From: an uncultured Collinsella sp.
Lineage (GTDB): Bacteria > Actinomycetota > Coriobacteriia > Coriobacteriales > Coriobacteriaceae
NCBI GenBank assembly: GCA_900754435.1
Contig: CAAECT010000176.1
Coordinates: forward strand, 1-7,190
Length of the DNA stretch: 7,190 nucleotides
Reading direction: 5' to 3'
Under the pieces are notes generated by a model. The model saw only the letters and a list, made by a program, of their open reading frames with translations, had not been told where the DNA came from and did no database searches. Shown here piece after piece: positions 1 to 6,417 of this stretch. How positions within the stretch are numbered: the first letter of the stretch is position 1; each line of letters begins with the position of its first letter. The translations under genes and the position numbers were made by a program.

Positions 1-10
1 GCAAGACTAA

Positions 11-34
11 GGCCACATTAAGTGGCCTTCTTTG
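11..34 (+). terminator. Hairpin with short T-rich tail, probable terminator of an upstream gene
   Basis: GGCCAC (11-16) pairs perfectly with GTGGCC (22-27) around the 5-nt loop ATTAA, followed by TTCTTTG. The 6-bp GC-rich stem with a short U-rich tail fits a modest intrinsic terminator for a plus-strand gene ending left of the window. The minus strand also has a hairpin, but its tail (TTAGTCTT) is poorer. The segment 11-30 is nearly repeated at 419-438, so it may also be a repeat border. No gene is visible to its left, so its owner cannot be named. Confidence 0.5.
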
Positions 35-121
35 CGTGCGGAACTCGCGATGAACTTCGTGCCCCGCCGTCCGGGAGGACGCCTCTTTATTGATGGGAGG
101 CCTGATAGGTCGATGGTTCCG

Positions 122-407
122 TGCCCGGATGCGTCCAAAGTGGGACGGGCTTTCCGGATGGGCAGGCTTTCGAAAAATGCGTCCCGGAATTTGCCTTTGG
201 AATGGGACGTAGTTTCCCGTTGAGGTGCTTTGCGGAAAGTGCATCCCACTCTGGGCGGTCGAAGTGGGACACACTTTCCCAAAGGCGCTCCAACGGGAAA
301 TTGCGTCCCATTATTCGGTCGCTGAATAGTGGGACACACTTTCCCAATCAGGTCCCAAGCGGAAACTGCATCCCATTCCGGACGTGAATTCTGGGACACG
401 GTTTCCG
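122..407. repeat. Tandem array of about five imperfect palindromes, 62-65 bp period
   Basis: TGGGAC-type right arms begin at 141, 203, 265, 330 and 392, giving periods of 62, 62, 65 and 62. Each is preceded by a complementary left arm of the form GGAAANTGCRTCCCA. Best palindromes are 234-250 with 263-279 (15 of 17 Watson-Crick pairs, 12-nt loop), 295-316 with 324-345 (19 Watson-Crick plus one G-U of 22, 7-nt loop) and 360-375 with 392-407 (13 plus one G-U of 16). The unit at 171-186/203-218 is more decayed and the first, about 122-156, has a damaged left arm. Linkers between palindromes are all exactly 14 nt (157-170, 219-232, 281-294, 346-359). No protein-coding signal is convincing here. 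I do not know this family by name; it could be a dispersed intergenic element, a structured RNA or a protein-binding array. Confidence 0.8.
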
Positions 408-414
408 GATGCAG

Positions 415-435
415 AAAAAGCCACATGACGTGGCC
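415..435 (-). terminator. Intrinsic terminator of the LTA-synthase-like gene
   Basis: Read on the minus strand, GCCAC-gtcat-GTGGC (420-434) is followed directly by TTTTT (complement of 415-419). This is a compact intrinsic terminator about 92 nt past the minus-strand stop codon at 527-529. It also ends minus-strand transcription just before the palindrome array, so the array would be in that mRNA only on readthrough. Confidence 0.75.
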
Positions 436-526
436 TTCAACTTATATATGTTCAGCAGATGCCCCCATGACAAGCCGCGTTTCAACACCGCGCCGCCGGG
501 CAGACGAACCAGTTATGAGTGACCCG
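436..526. other. Short 3' intergenic gap, nothing recognised
   Basis: Between the terminator and the stop codon of the minus-strand gene I see no ribosome binding site, no convincing reading frame and no repeat. It is the 3' untranslated part of the minus-strand transcript. Confidence 0.5.
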
Positions 527-2827
527 CTACTTGATCTTGGTTGTACCTGGCGCCAGGTTGGGGTCGGTCTCGTTGGCCTCGGTCTGGAAGTGCTCGGTGT
601 ACACGTTCTTGCCGTCGCGGAACATCTCGTAGTACTGCATCTTGGCGTAATCCTCGCGCGCCTTGGTTGCGGCTGCGGCAGCGGCGTCGTCGCCGGTGAC
701 GTTGGAGGAGAGCGCCCAGCGCAGGCTGGCGTCCTCGTAGCCCACGGAGTTGATAGCGGGCAGCGACTCGCGCAGCGTCATGTGCGCTTTCTGGTAGTCG
801 GTCAGCGGTGCGCCGATCAGCTGCATAAGCTGGGTGGACAGGTAGTTGGTGGACAGGTCGTCGACCTCGCTCGTCTGGTCGCAACCGGCAACGTCGTAGT
901 TGGCCCAGATGATGTAGTCGGTCTGCCACAGGCGCTCCTGATGCGTGGCATCGTCTTCGCCGGTAAACCACTTGTCGTTGAACTTGGACGGGAAGAACGG
1001 CTGGTGATCGCCCCAGAACACCACGACCACCTTGCGGTCGAGCTTGCTCAAGGCGTTGAGGAAGTAGCGCAGCGCCTGGTCGGACTGCTCGATGCACGAG
1101 ACATACTCGTCGACATCGGATAGCGTGCCGTCCTCGACGGTCTTGGCGTCCAGATCGGTCGTGTCGATATTCAGGTGCATCTGCTTGTCGACCGGCAGCA
1201 GGCCCGTATCGTAGCCCGAGTGGTTCTGCATGGTCACGTCGAAGATAAACTGCGGATCGGCGTTCTGGTCGAGCAGCTCAAGAATCTTGTCGTAGGTAGC
1301 CTGGTCGGTCACCATGCCGCGCAGGGTATCGGCGCCCTGGAAATCGTTGATGGACAGGAATTGGTCAAAACCAAAGTCCTTGTAGACGTTCTCGCGGTTC
1401 CAGTTGGTTGCGTGGTTGGGGTGCATGGCCGTGGTGGAATATCCGAGCGATTTGAACTGCTCTGCCAGATTCCCGGTCGTTTCCATGTTGTAGATGGTGT
1501 AGGGGTACACGCCCGAGCCCAGGTTGGCCATGGAGTTGCCGGTCATAAACTCAACCTCGGTTTTGGCGGTGCCGCCGCCGTAGGCGCTCACGTAGAGCTT
1601 GCCGCGGCTGAGGCAGTTGGACAGGTTCTTAAAGTACTGCGGGCCTTCGTAGCCGGCGCGCATGTTCTGGTAGATCGAAAGATCCGAGAAGGTCTCGTTC
1701 ATGATGGCGATGACCGTGGGCTTCTCGCTGTCGAACTGCTCCTTTGCGGCGGCGCGCTCGTCGCTCTTGGCCGCGTCGGACTTGTCGTAGGCCTTGGCGT
1801 ACTTTTTGAGCGTGGCCTTGGCATCGTCGACGGAGTAGTCGGCGGGTTTGGGCGGCTTGATGGACTGCGCCGCACTAATAAAGGCAGGCAGGTAGCCCTC
1901 GCGCCAGTAGCTCTCGAGCGGGCGCCAGGTGTAGACGGTGATGCCGAGGGTGTTGTAGTAGTCGATGAGCGTGACGTGTGCGGTCACACCGCCCAGGCAC
2001 AGCACGGCGACGAGCAGGTTGGTGAGCAGCATGCGCTTGGCGTTGGCGGCGCCCTTCTGACGGTGCGGTGCCACCAGGCCGGCGTACTCGCACAGCAGCA
2101 TGGCGATGGCGGTAAAGCCCATGGACAGCACGCAGAACAGTGAGATCGAGAAGGTGTAGCCGGTGCCGGCGACCGCGGCGGCGGTGGAGATGGCCGAAAG
2201 GTCGCCCGGCTGGATGGGCATGGATTTAAACGTGATGACGAAGAACTCGGCAATGCCCAGGACAAAGAGGGCAAAGGCCAGGACCGCGGGAGCTGCGCCG
2301 TGGCGTTGGAACAGGAAGAACAGGCCGGTCATGAGCGTGGTGATGATGGCCCACTCGAGCAGGATGCACAGGGGGTAGACCCAGGTAAAGTCGTGGTTGG
2401 ACGAGACCTCCATGCCCAGCAGCGCAAAGACGCCGGCGAGCAGCAGGCACAGGACGGCGGCGACGAGTGGTTTGCCCACAAAGGCGCCGCGCAGGCGGGC
2501 GAGCTTGCCGGTGGGGGCGGGGGCGTCGGGCTTGGCGAACGCAAAGACGCGCGGGGCGATGCGGTCGCGTGCGATGCTGGCCCAAGCGCAGCCGGTGAGG
2601 ATGGCGTTGGTCAGGATGAGCATCACAAAGGCGAGCGGCTCGTTTTGGGCGACGAGGCCAATGGCGCCCCAAATGGTCAAAAAGAGCTGGAACAGGCCGA
2701 AGGCGACGCTCCACCCAAGAGCGCTTTTGGCAACGGTGCCCGACTGAGCGCAAATGGCCTTGGCCTCGCGCAAGACAGGGTAGACGGTCGCCGCAAGACC
2801 GACGAGCGAGATGGCGGCAGCGAACAT
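527..2827 (-). CDS. LTA synthase family protein (membrane-bound sulfatase-fold phosphoglycerol transferase)
   Basis: This 766-residue membrane protein carries an extracellular sulfatase/alkaline-phosphatase-fold domain. The LtaS family moves glycerol phosphate from phosphatidylglycerol onto envelope polymers at the outer membrane face; the acceptor here is unknown. About eight hydrophobic segments fill residues 1-285. The catalytic domain begins near 370: MNETFSD with E378 (metal), GGGTAKTEVEF with likely nucleophile T423, HPNHATNWNRE with H469, W476 and R478, TMQNHSGY with H536, and WGDHQ with D607 and H608. The E-to-T spacing of 45 and the H/W/R spacing match those I recall for S. aureus LtaS, so the enzyme looks intact. 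ATG at 2827 is preferred over the in-frame GTG at 2842 because GAGGAG lies 7 nt upstream of the ATG and overlaps the GTG. The stop is TAG. The gene is divergent from its right neighbour and probably monocistronic. A related sulfatase-fold phosphotransferase acting on another glycan is the main alternative. Confidence 0.9.
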   Translation of the reverse strand: MFAAAISLVGLAATVYPVLREAKAICAQSGTVAKSALGWSVAFGLFQLFLTIWGAIGLVAQNEPLAFVMLILTNAILTGCAWASIARDRIAPRVFAFAKPDAPAPTGKLARLRGAFVGKPLVAAVLCLLLAGVFALLGMEVSSNHDFTWVYPLCILLEWAIITTLMTGLFFLFQRHGAAPAVLAFALFVLGIAEFFVITFKSMPIQPGDLSAISTAAAVAGTGYTFSISLFCVLSMGFTAIAMLLCEYAGLVAPHRQKGAANAKRMLLTNLLVAVLCLGGVTAHVTLIDYYNTLGITVYTWRPLESYWREGYLPAFISAAQSIKPPKPADYSVDDAKATLKKYAKAYDKSDAAKSDERAAAKEQFDSEKPTVIAIMNETFSDLSIYQNMRAGYEGPQYFKNLSNCLSRGKLYVSAYGGGTAKTEVEFMTGNSMANLGSGVYPYTIYNMETTGNLAEQFKSLGYSTTAMHPNHATNWNRENVYKDFGFDQFLSINDFQGADTLRGMVTDQATYDKILELLDQNADPQFIFDVTMQNHSGYDTGLLPVDKQMHLNIDTTDLDAKTVEDGTLSDVDEYVSCIEQSDQALRYFLNALSKLDRKVVVVFWGDHQPFFPSKFNDKWFTGEDDATHQERLWQTDYIIWANYDVAGCDQTSEVDDLSTNYLSTQLMQLIGAPLTDYQKAHMTLRESLPAINSVGYEDASLRWALSSNVTGDDAAAAAATKAREDYAKMQYYEMFRDGKNVYTEHFQTEANETDPNLAPGTTKIK

Positions 2828-2834
2828 GCTGAGA

Positions 2835-2840
2835 CTCCTC
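2835..2840 (-). promoter_or_regulatory. Shine-Dalgarno that decides the LTA-synthase-like start
   Basis: GAGGAG on the minus strand lies 7 nt before ATG at 2827. The alternative upstream GTG (2840-2842) overlaps this motif and would have no SD of its own, so the shorter protein is favoured. Confidence 0.8.
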
Positions 2841-3039
2841 ACAAACTAAAACGTACGAAAGCGGGGTTTACCCGATTGTTACCAAGATATGCGCTGCAAT
2901 TGGTGGCTGCGCACAACAACCAGCCATATTAACGCGCACGTGCGGCGGTGTGGCGCAATGTAGTGGCGACCTGCGCGATAATGGACGGGAATTACACGGA
3001 AACGTAAAGGCTTCTTAAAGAAATGGCGAGGGTAGGGCG
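2841..3039. promoter_or_regulatory. Divergent intergenic region with small inverted repeats and weak promoter elements
   Basis: This stretch must carry the promoters of both divergent genes. Visible elements are a 10-bp palindrome CGCACGTGCG (2935-2944), an inverted repeat TGGCTG/CAGCCA (2904-2909 and 2921-2926, 11-nt loop), and GGGT/ACCC (2864-2873). GATAAT at 2977-2982 could be a -10 box for the nitroreductase, but no convincing -35 lies 16-18 bp upstream. I found no clear minus-strand promoter. The inverted repeats are short enough to be chance; the 10-bp perfect palindrome is the best operator candidate. Confidence 0.35.
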
Positions 3040-3915
3040 ATGAGCGAGCAGGTTTGTATGACGGGCGCCGAGTACTGCGGCGGAGCTGCGGGCGTGGATA
3101 CGTGTGGCTATCCGGTCGAGACGACGGGCAATGCGGTGCTGGACACGTTGGAGCACCGTTCCTCCACGCGCGCCTTCGCGCGTGATGACGACGACCGTCC
3201 CGTGGCGGTGACCGACGAGCAGCGCGCAGCGATTTTGCATGCGGCGAGTCGCGCGCCGTCGGCGGGCGCCATGATGATGTATTCCATCGTGAGCATCCGC
3301 GAGCAGGCTACGCTGGACCGTCTGGCCAATCTGTGCGACCACCAGCCCATGATCGCCAAGGCGCCCTGGGCACTGATATTTGTGGTCGATTATGCCAAGT
3401 GGATCGATCTGTTTGAGCACGTGGGCTGCTTTGAGCCCGAGTTTGTCGAGCGTACGGGCAAGGCGCCCCGCCGCGCGCCGGGTTTGGGCGACTTTGCCAT
3501 CGCGGCCCAGGACGCCGTGATCGCTGCGCAAAACGCCGTGGTTGCCGCCGAGGCCCTGGGGCTGGGGAGCTGCTACATCGGCGATATCGTCGAGAATGCC
3601 GAGGAAGTTGCCGAGCTGCTCGATCTGCCGCCCTATACCATGCCGCTGTCGATGCTCATCATCGGCACGCCCCGTAAGGAGCGTCCGGCCATTGCGCACC
3701 CCGTGGTGAACCTGGTGCACGAGGAGCGCTACTGCCGCGCGGATGCCGCGACCATGGACGCGCAGGTGGCCGAGATGGACGCAATGTTCCGTCCGCATGC
3801 CCGCGAGGTGGGGGAGCGCGTCGTGGACATCTATACCCGCAAGCACACGAGTCCCTTTATGGCCGAGATGAGCCGATCCATGGAATGGTGGTTCAAAAAC
3901 TGGCTTGGAAAATGA
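3040..3915 (+). CDS. Nitroreductase family protein (FMN-dependent, NfsA-like)
   Basis: This 291-residue cytoplasmic protein has the features of the FMN-binding nitroreductase/flavin reductase fold. Such enzymes use NAD(P)H to reduce nitroaromatics, quinones or flavins; the natural substrate here cannot be told. HRSSTRAF (39-46) is the N-terminal arginine motif contacting FMN phosphate. SRAPSAGAMMMYSI (70-83) corresponds to the second flavin-binding stretch. NAVVAAEALGLGSCYIGDI (165-183) is the characteristic helix and glycine-rich turn of the NfsA/Frp branch. PLSMLIIGTPRKERP follows at 202-216, and the C-terminal 60 residues are helical, ending in an aromatic segment (MEWWFKNWLG). The protein exceeds the roughly 240 residues typical of NfsA, largely through an N-terminal extension with cysteines at 6, 13 and 22. 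The ATG is preceded by GAGGG about 9-10 nt upstream. It appears monocistronic, with a hairpin straight after the stop. Confidence 0.88.
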   Translation: MSEQVCMTGAEYCGGAAGVDTCGYPVETTGNAVLDTLEHRSSTRAFARDDDDRPVAVTDEQRAAILHAASRAPSAGAMMMYSIVSIREQATLDRLANLCDHQPMIAKAPWALIFVVDYAKWIDLFEHVGCFEPEFVERTGKAPRRAPGLGDFAIAAQDAVIAAQNAVVAAEALGLGSCYIGDIVENAEEVAELLDLPPYTMPLSMLIIGTPRKERPAIAHPVVNLVHEERYCRADAATMDAQVAEMDAMFRPHAREVGERVVDIYTRKHTSPFMAEMSRSMEWWFKNWLGK

Positions 3916-3917
3916 CG

Positions 3918-3951
3918 AATGTGACAAAGTGGCAGTCCCTTTGTCACATTT
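3918..3951 (+). terminator. Perfect 12-bp hairpin after the nitroreductase gene; REP-like core
   Basis: AATGTGACAAAG (3918-3929) pairs perfectly with CTTTGTCACATT (3939-3950) around the loop TGGCAGTCC. It begins two bases after the stop codon, as expected of a terminator, but the T-tail is short (TTTCATAT). The core AAAG, loop ending GTCC, CTTTGT is shared with the hairpin at 6404-6441, so it may be a dispersed repeat serving as terminator. Confidence 0.7.
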
Positions 3952-4074
3952 CATATCGCCGCGGTGGCCTAAAGGCCGTATAAATGTTTATCTAGCTGGG
4001 AAAACAGTGCCATTCAAACATGGGCCGATTACCTATAATTCCTTCGAACATTAAAGTTGGGAGGAAACCGGCTT
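3952..4074 (+). promoter_or_regulatory. Kup promoter and leader
   Basis: A consensus -10 box TATAAT lies at 4034-4039. The best-spaced -35 region (4011-4016, CATTCA) is poor, so the promoter may need an activator. Transcription from here would give a leader of only about 30 nt, too short for a riboswitch. A second A/T-rich motif TATAAA lies at 3979-3984 beside GGCCTAAAGGCC (3966-3977); I cannot assign a function to either. I see no c-di-AMP (ydaO) riboswitch core. Confidence 0.5.
4059..4064 (+). promoter_or_regulatory. Shine-Dalgarno that decides the kup start
   Basis: GGGAGG lies 10 nt before ATG at 4075. The longest frame starts at TTG 4057-4059, which overlaps this motif and has no SD of its own, so translation most likely starts at 4075. 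Confidence 0.8.
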
Positions 4075-6102
4075 ATGGAACAAAAGGCCAAGGAGGCAGC
4101 CTCGCACGCTGCGATTCCTGTGAGCATCTCGGCGATGCTCGTCACGCTGGGCGTGGTGTACGGCGATATCGGCACCAGCCCTATGTATGTAACCAAGGCG
4201 CTCGTTGCCGGCAACGGCGGCATCGGAAGCGTGACGGAGGAGTTCGTGCTTGGCGCGCTCTCCCTTGTCGTGTGGACGGTCACGCTGCTGACCACCATCA
4301 AATATGTGCTCATCTCGCTGCGCGCCGATAACCATGGTGAGGGCGGCATCTTTGCCCTGTACAGCCTGGTCAAGCGCTGTGGCAAGTGGCTTATCATCCC
4401 CGCCATGCTGGGTGGCGCCGCGCTGCTCGCCGACGGCATCCTGACGCCGGCCGTTACCGTTACCACGGCCATCGAGGGCCTGCGCACCATCCCGGCGGTC
4501 CATGCCGTGTTGGGCGATGACCAGGGCCGCGTCGTCGCCATTACGCTCGCCATCATCATCGCGCTCTTTTTGGTGCAACGCATCGGTACGGCCAAGATCG
4601 GTCACGCCTTTGGCCCCATCATGACGCTGTGGTTCCTGTTCCTGGGCGGCACGGGTCTGTTTTTTGTCTTCCAGCCCCCCGCCGTGCTGCTGTGCCTCAA
4701 CCCGGTGCGCGGCATCGCCTTTTTGCTGAGCCCCAACAACCACGCGGGTATCATGATTCTGGGCAGCTGCTTCCTCGCCACCACCGGTGCCGAGGCGCTC
4801 TACTCCGACATGGGCCATGTCGGCCGCGGCAACATCTACGCCACCTGGCCGTTCGTTAAGTGCTGCCTGCTGCTTTCTTATATGGGCCAGGGCGCTTGGC
4901 TTATGAACAACGCCGCCAACCCCGAGCTCATGGGCATTGCCGACCTCAACCCGTTCTACCAGATGCTCGCCCCGGGCCTGCGCCCGTTTGCCGTAGGCCT
5001 TTCCACCGTTGCGGCCATCATCGCCTCGCAGGCGCTCATCACCGGCGCATTCTCGCTGGTGTCCGAGGCCAGCCGTCTGGACCTTATGCCGCACATGCAG
5101 GTCTTCTACCCTGCCGAGACCAAGGGCCAGCTCTACATCCCCATGGTCAACAACGTCATGCTCGTGGGCTGTGTCATCGTGGTGCTGCTGTTCCAGAACT
5201 CGGCGCATATGGAAGCCGCCTACGGCCTTGCCATTACGCTGACTATGATGTGCACCACGCTGCTGCTCTTCTTCTACCTGCACGAGGAGCGCAAGCTCAA
5301 GGTTGCTCCGTGGATCTTCGCGGCCTTCTTCCTTTTGCTCGAAGGCTTCTTCTTCGTGAGCTCGCTCACCAAGTTCTTCCACGGCGGCTACTTCACCATC
5401 CTCATGGCTGCACTCATCATGGGCATTATGGTGTGCTGGTACAACGGCACGGCGGTCGAGCAGCGCCAGTTTACGCTGCTACCGCTGCGCAGCTACCTGC
5501 CGCAGCTCAAGCGCCTGCGCGACGACGACCGTTACGAGCTCGTGAGCGACAACATCGTGTACCTGACCAAGGACACCCATACCGACTACATCGACCGCGA
5601 TATCGTTTACTCGATCTTGGATAAGCATCCCAAGCGCGCCCGCGCCTGGTGGTTTGTGAATGTCGAGACCATGGACGAACCGCACACCTTTGCCTATTCG
5701 GTCGAGACGTTCGGCACCGACTACGTGTTCCGCGTGCATCTGTACCTGGGCTACAAGATCAACCAGCGCGTCAATGCTTACCTGCGTCAGGTTGTTCAGG
5801 ACCTGGCTGCCACCGGCGAGCTGCCGCCGCAGACGCATGACTACTCGGTCTACAAGGATCCGGGTAACATCGGCACGTTCAAGTTCGTCCTGATCCGTAA
5901 GCTTCTGGCGCCCGAAAGCGATGTGGAGCCCAGCGAGCGTACGGCCATCACGCTCAAGTACATCATTCGCCGCGCCGCCGGCACGCCCGCGCGTTGGTAC
6001 GGCCTGGAGAACTCCAACGTGAGCTTTGAGTACGTGCCGCTGTTCACCAAGTTCAAGGCCGTGAACAAGATGCAGCGCCTGGCTCCCAACGAGCGGCCGT
6101 AG
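4075..6102 (+). CDS. kup: Kup-type low-affinity potassium uptake protein
   Basis: This 675-residue integral membrane protein belongs to the KUP/HAK/KT family and imports K+, usually with H+. Signature segments appear in family order: GVVYGDIGTSPMY (26-38), the NHGEGG loop (86-91), LLADGILTPAVTV (117-129), ATTGAEALYSDMGH (235-248), LMNNAANP (276-283) and ASQALITGAFSLVSEASRL (317-335). About twelve hydrophobic spans fill residues 14-455, with EGFFFVSSLTKFFHGGYF (423-440) near the last. A cytoplasmic domain of roughly 210 residues (465-675) follows. The length fits the family (E. coli Kup about 622), with nothing truncated. The start at 4075 is set by the SD at 4059-4064. A small membrane-protein gene begins 61 nt after the stop on the same strand, and a KdpD-like sensor gene follows, so this looks like a potassium locus. 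Only the substrate detail (K+ alone, or also Cs+/Rb+) is open. Confidence 0.97.
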   Translation: MEQKAKEAASHAAIPVSISAMLVTLGVVYGDIGTSPMYVTKALVAGNGGIGSVTEEFVLGALSLVVWTVTLLTTIKYVLISLRADNHGEGGIFALYSLVKRCGKWLIIPAMLGGAALLADGILTPAVTVTTAIEGLRTIPAVHAVLGDDQGRVVAITLAIIIALFLVQRIGTAKIGHAFGPIMTLWFLFLGGTGLFFVFQPPAVLLCLNPVRGIAFLLSPNNHAGIMILGSCFLATTGAEALYSDMGHVGRGNIYATWPFVKCCLLLSYMGQGAWLMNNAANPELMGIADLNPFYQMLAPGLRPFAVGLSTVAAIIASQALITGAFSLVSEASRLDLMPHMQVFYPAETKGQLYIPMVNNVMLVGCVIVVLLFQNSAHMEAAYGLAITLTMMCTTLLLFFYLHEERKLKVAPWIFAAFFLLLEGFFFVSSLTKFFHGGYFTILMAALIMGIMVCWYNGTAVEQRQFTLLPLRSYLPQLKRLRDDDRYELVSDNIVYLTKDTHTDYIDRDIVYSILDKHPKRARAWWFVNVETMDEPHTFAYSVETFGTDYVFRVHLYLGYKINQRVNAYLRQVVQDLAATGELPPQTHDYSVYKDPGNIGTFKFVLIRKLLAPESDVEPSERTAITLKYIIRRAAGTPARWYGLENSNVSFEYVPLFTKFKAVNKMQRLAPNERP

Positions 6103-6151
6103 TCACCGACAGGCTGCATGGAGTTGGTTTTCGATGGACAAGATTGAGGCC

Positions 6152-6158
6152 GGGGAGG
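6152..6158 (+). promoter_or_regulatory. Shine-Dalgarno that decides the small membrane gene start
   Basis: GGGGAGG lies 5 nt before ATG at 6164. An upstream in-frame ATG at 6134 has only a weaker GGAG about 10 nt before it, and this strong SD would lie inside that longer frame. Confidence 0.7.
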
Positions 6159-6163
6159 TAAAC

Positions 6164-6358
6164 ATGGATACAAAGGCGCTCGATGGCCGTGAGGCGGTGG
6201 TCGAAATGGTGCGTGAGGCGCGCGTCGACGCCGCCGAAGATCGGTTCTTTACGAATCGCGCCAACATGGACATGGCCGACCGCGTGATCTCGATCGTGGT
6301 TACGCTGCTTGTCGCGGCGTGCGTTTGCGCGCTGCTCGCGCACGTGTTGTTTGTCTAG
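6164..6358 (+). CDS. Small single-span membrane protein downstream of kup
   Basis: I do not recognise this 64-residue protein. The first 45 residues are charged and probably helical (REAVVEMVREARVDAAEDRF), followed by one hydrophobic span at about 47-64 (ADRVISIVVTLLVAACVCALL) that runs almost to the C-terminus. This suggests a tail-anchored or single-span protein with its N-terminal part in the cytoplasm. Starting at ATG 6134 instead would give 74 residues. The gene lies 61 nt after kup on the same strand with no terminator between, so co-transcription is likely, and a hairpin with T-tract follows 45 nt after the stop. Position suggests an accessory or regulatory peptide for Kup or the sensor, by loose analogy with KdpF, but no sequence similarity to KdpF is visible. 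The good SD and protein-like composition argue for a real gene. Confidence 0.7.
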   Translation: MDTKALDGREAVVEMVREARVDAAEDRFFTNRANMDMADRVISIVVTLLVAACVCALLAHVLFV

Positions 6359-6390
6359 CGACCGCCGGTTGCAAAGGCTATACACTTGGA

Positions 6391-6417
6391 ACCACCACAA
6401 GGGAAACCACCACAAAG
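6391..6417 (+). repeat. Tandem copy of the hairpin left arm
   Basis: ACCACCACAAGG at 6391-6402 is repeated as ACCACCACAAAGG at 6406-6418. Either copy can pair with the single right arm TTGTGGTGGTT, although the inner copy gives the longer stem. This may be a small duplication at the edge of a REP-like element. Confidence 0.65.

Noticed and set aside
122..407. CRISPR array
   Set aside because: The repeats are imperfect palindromes with diverged arms, the constant 14-nt linkers are too short for spacers, and no cas genes are visible.
7..426. A 139-codon minus-strand open frame, and shorter frames on both strands, across the palindrome array
   Set aside because: It is stop-free only because the repeat units happen to lack stops. 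It starts inside the terminator-like sequence at its right end, has no SD, its length follows the repeat, and its composition is not protein-like.
1175..2143. Long plus-strand frame (322 codons) opposite the LTA-synthase-like gene, and similar long antisense frames opposite kup (4051-5382) and the nitroreductase (2992-3954)
   Set aside because: They are mirror frames of GC-rich coding sequence. Their translations are repetitive and low in hydrophobic structure, with no family motif and no SD, while the opposite strand encodes recognisable enzymes.
3952..4074. c-di-AMP (ydaO-type) riboswitch upstream of kup
   Set aside because: Potassium transporter genes often have one, but the leader after the TATAAT box is only about 30 nt and the conserved core is not visible anywhere in the gap.
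4860..5624. A 254-codon plus-strand frame inside kup
   Set aside because: It is an overlapping alternative frame rich in A, R, H and P, typical of off-frame reading of GC-rich DNA. Kup is intact through the whole stretch.
6134..6163. Longer start (ATG 6134) for the small membrane protein
   Set aside because: The stronger GGGGAGG motif lies 5 nt before ATG 6164 and would fall inside the longer form. The upstream start has only a weak SD, though it cannot be fully excluded.
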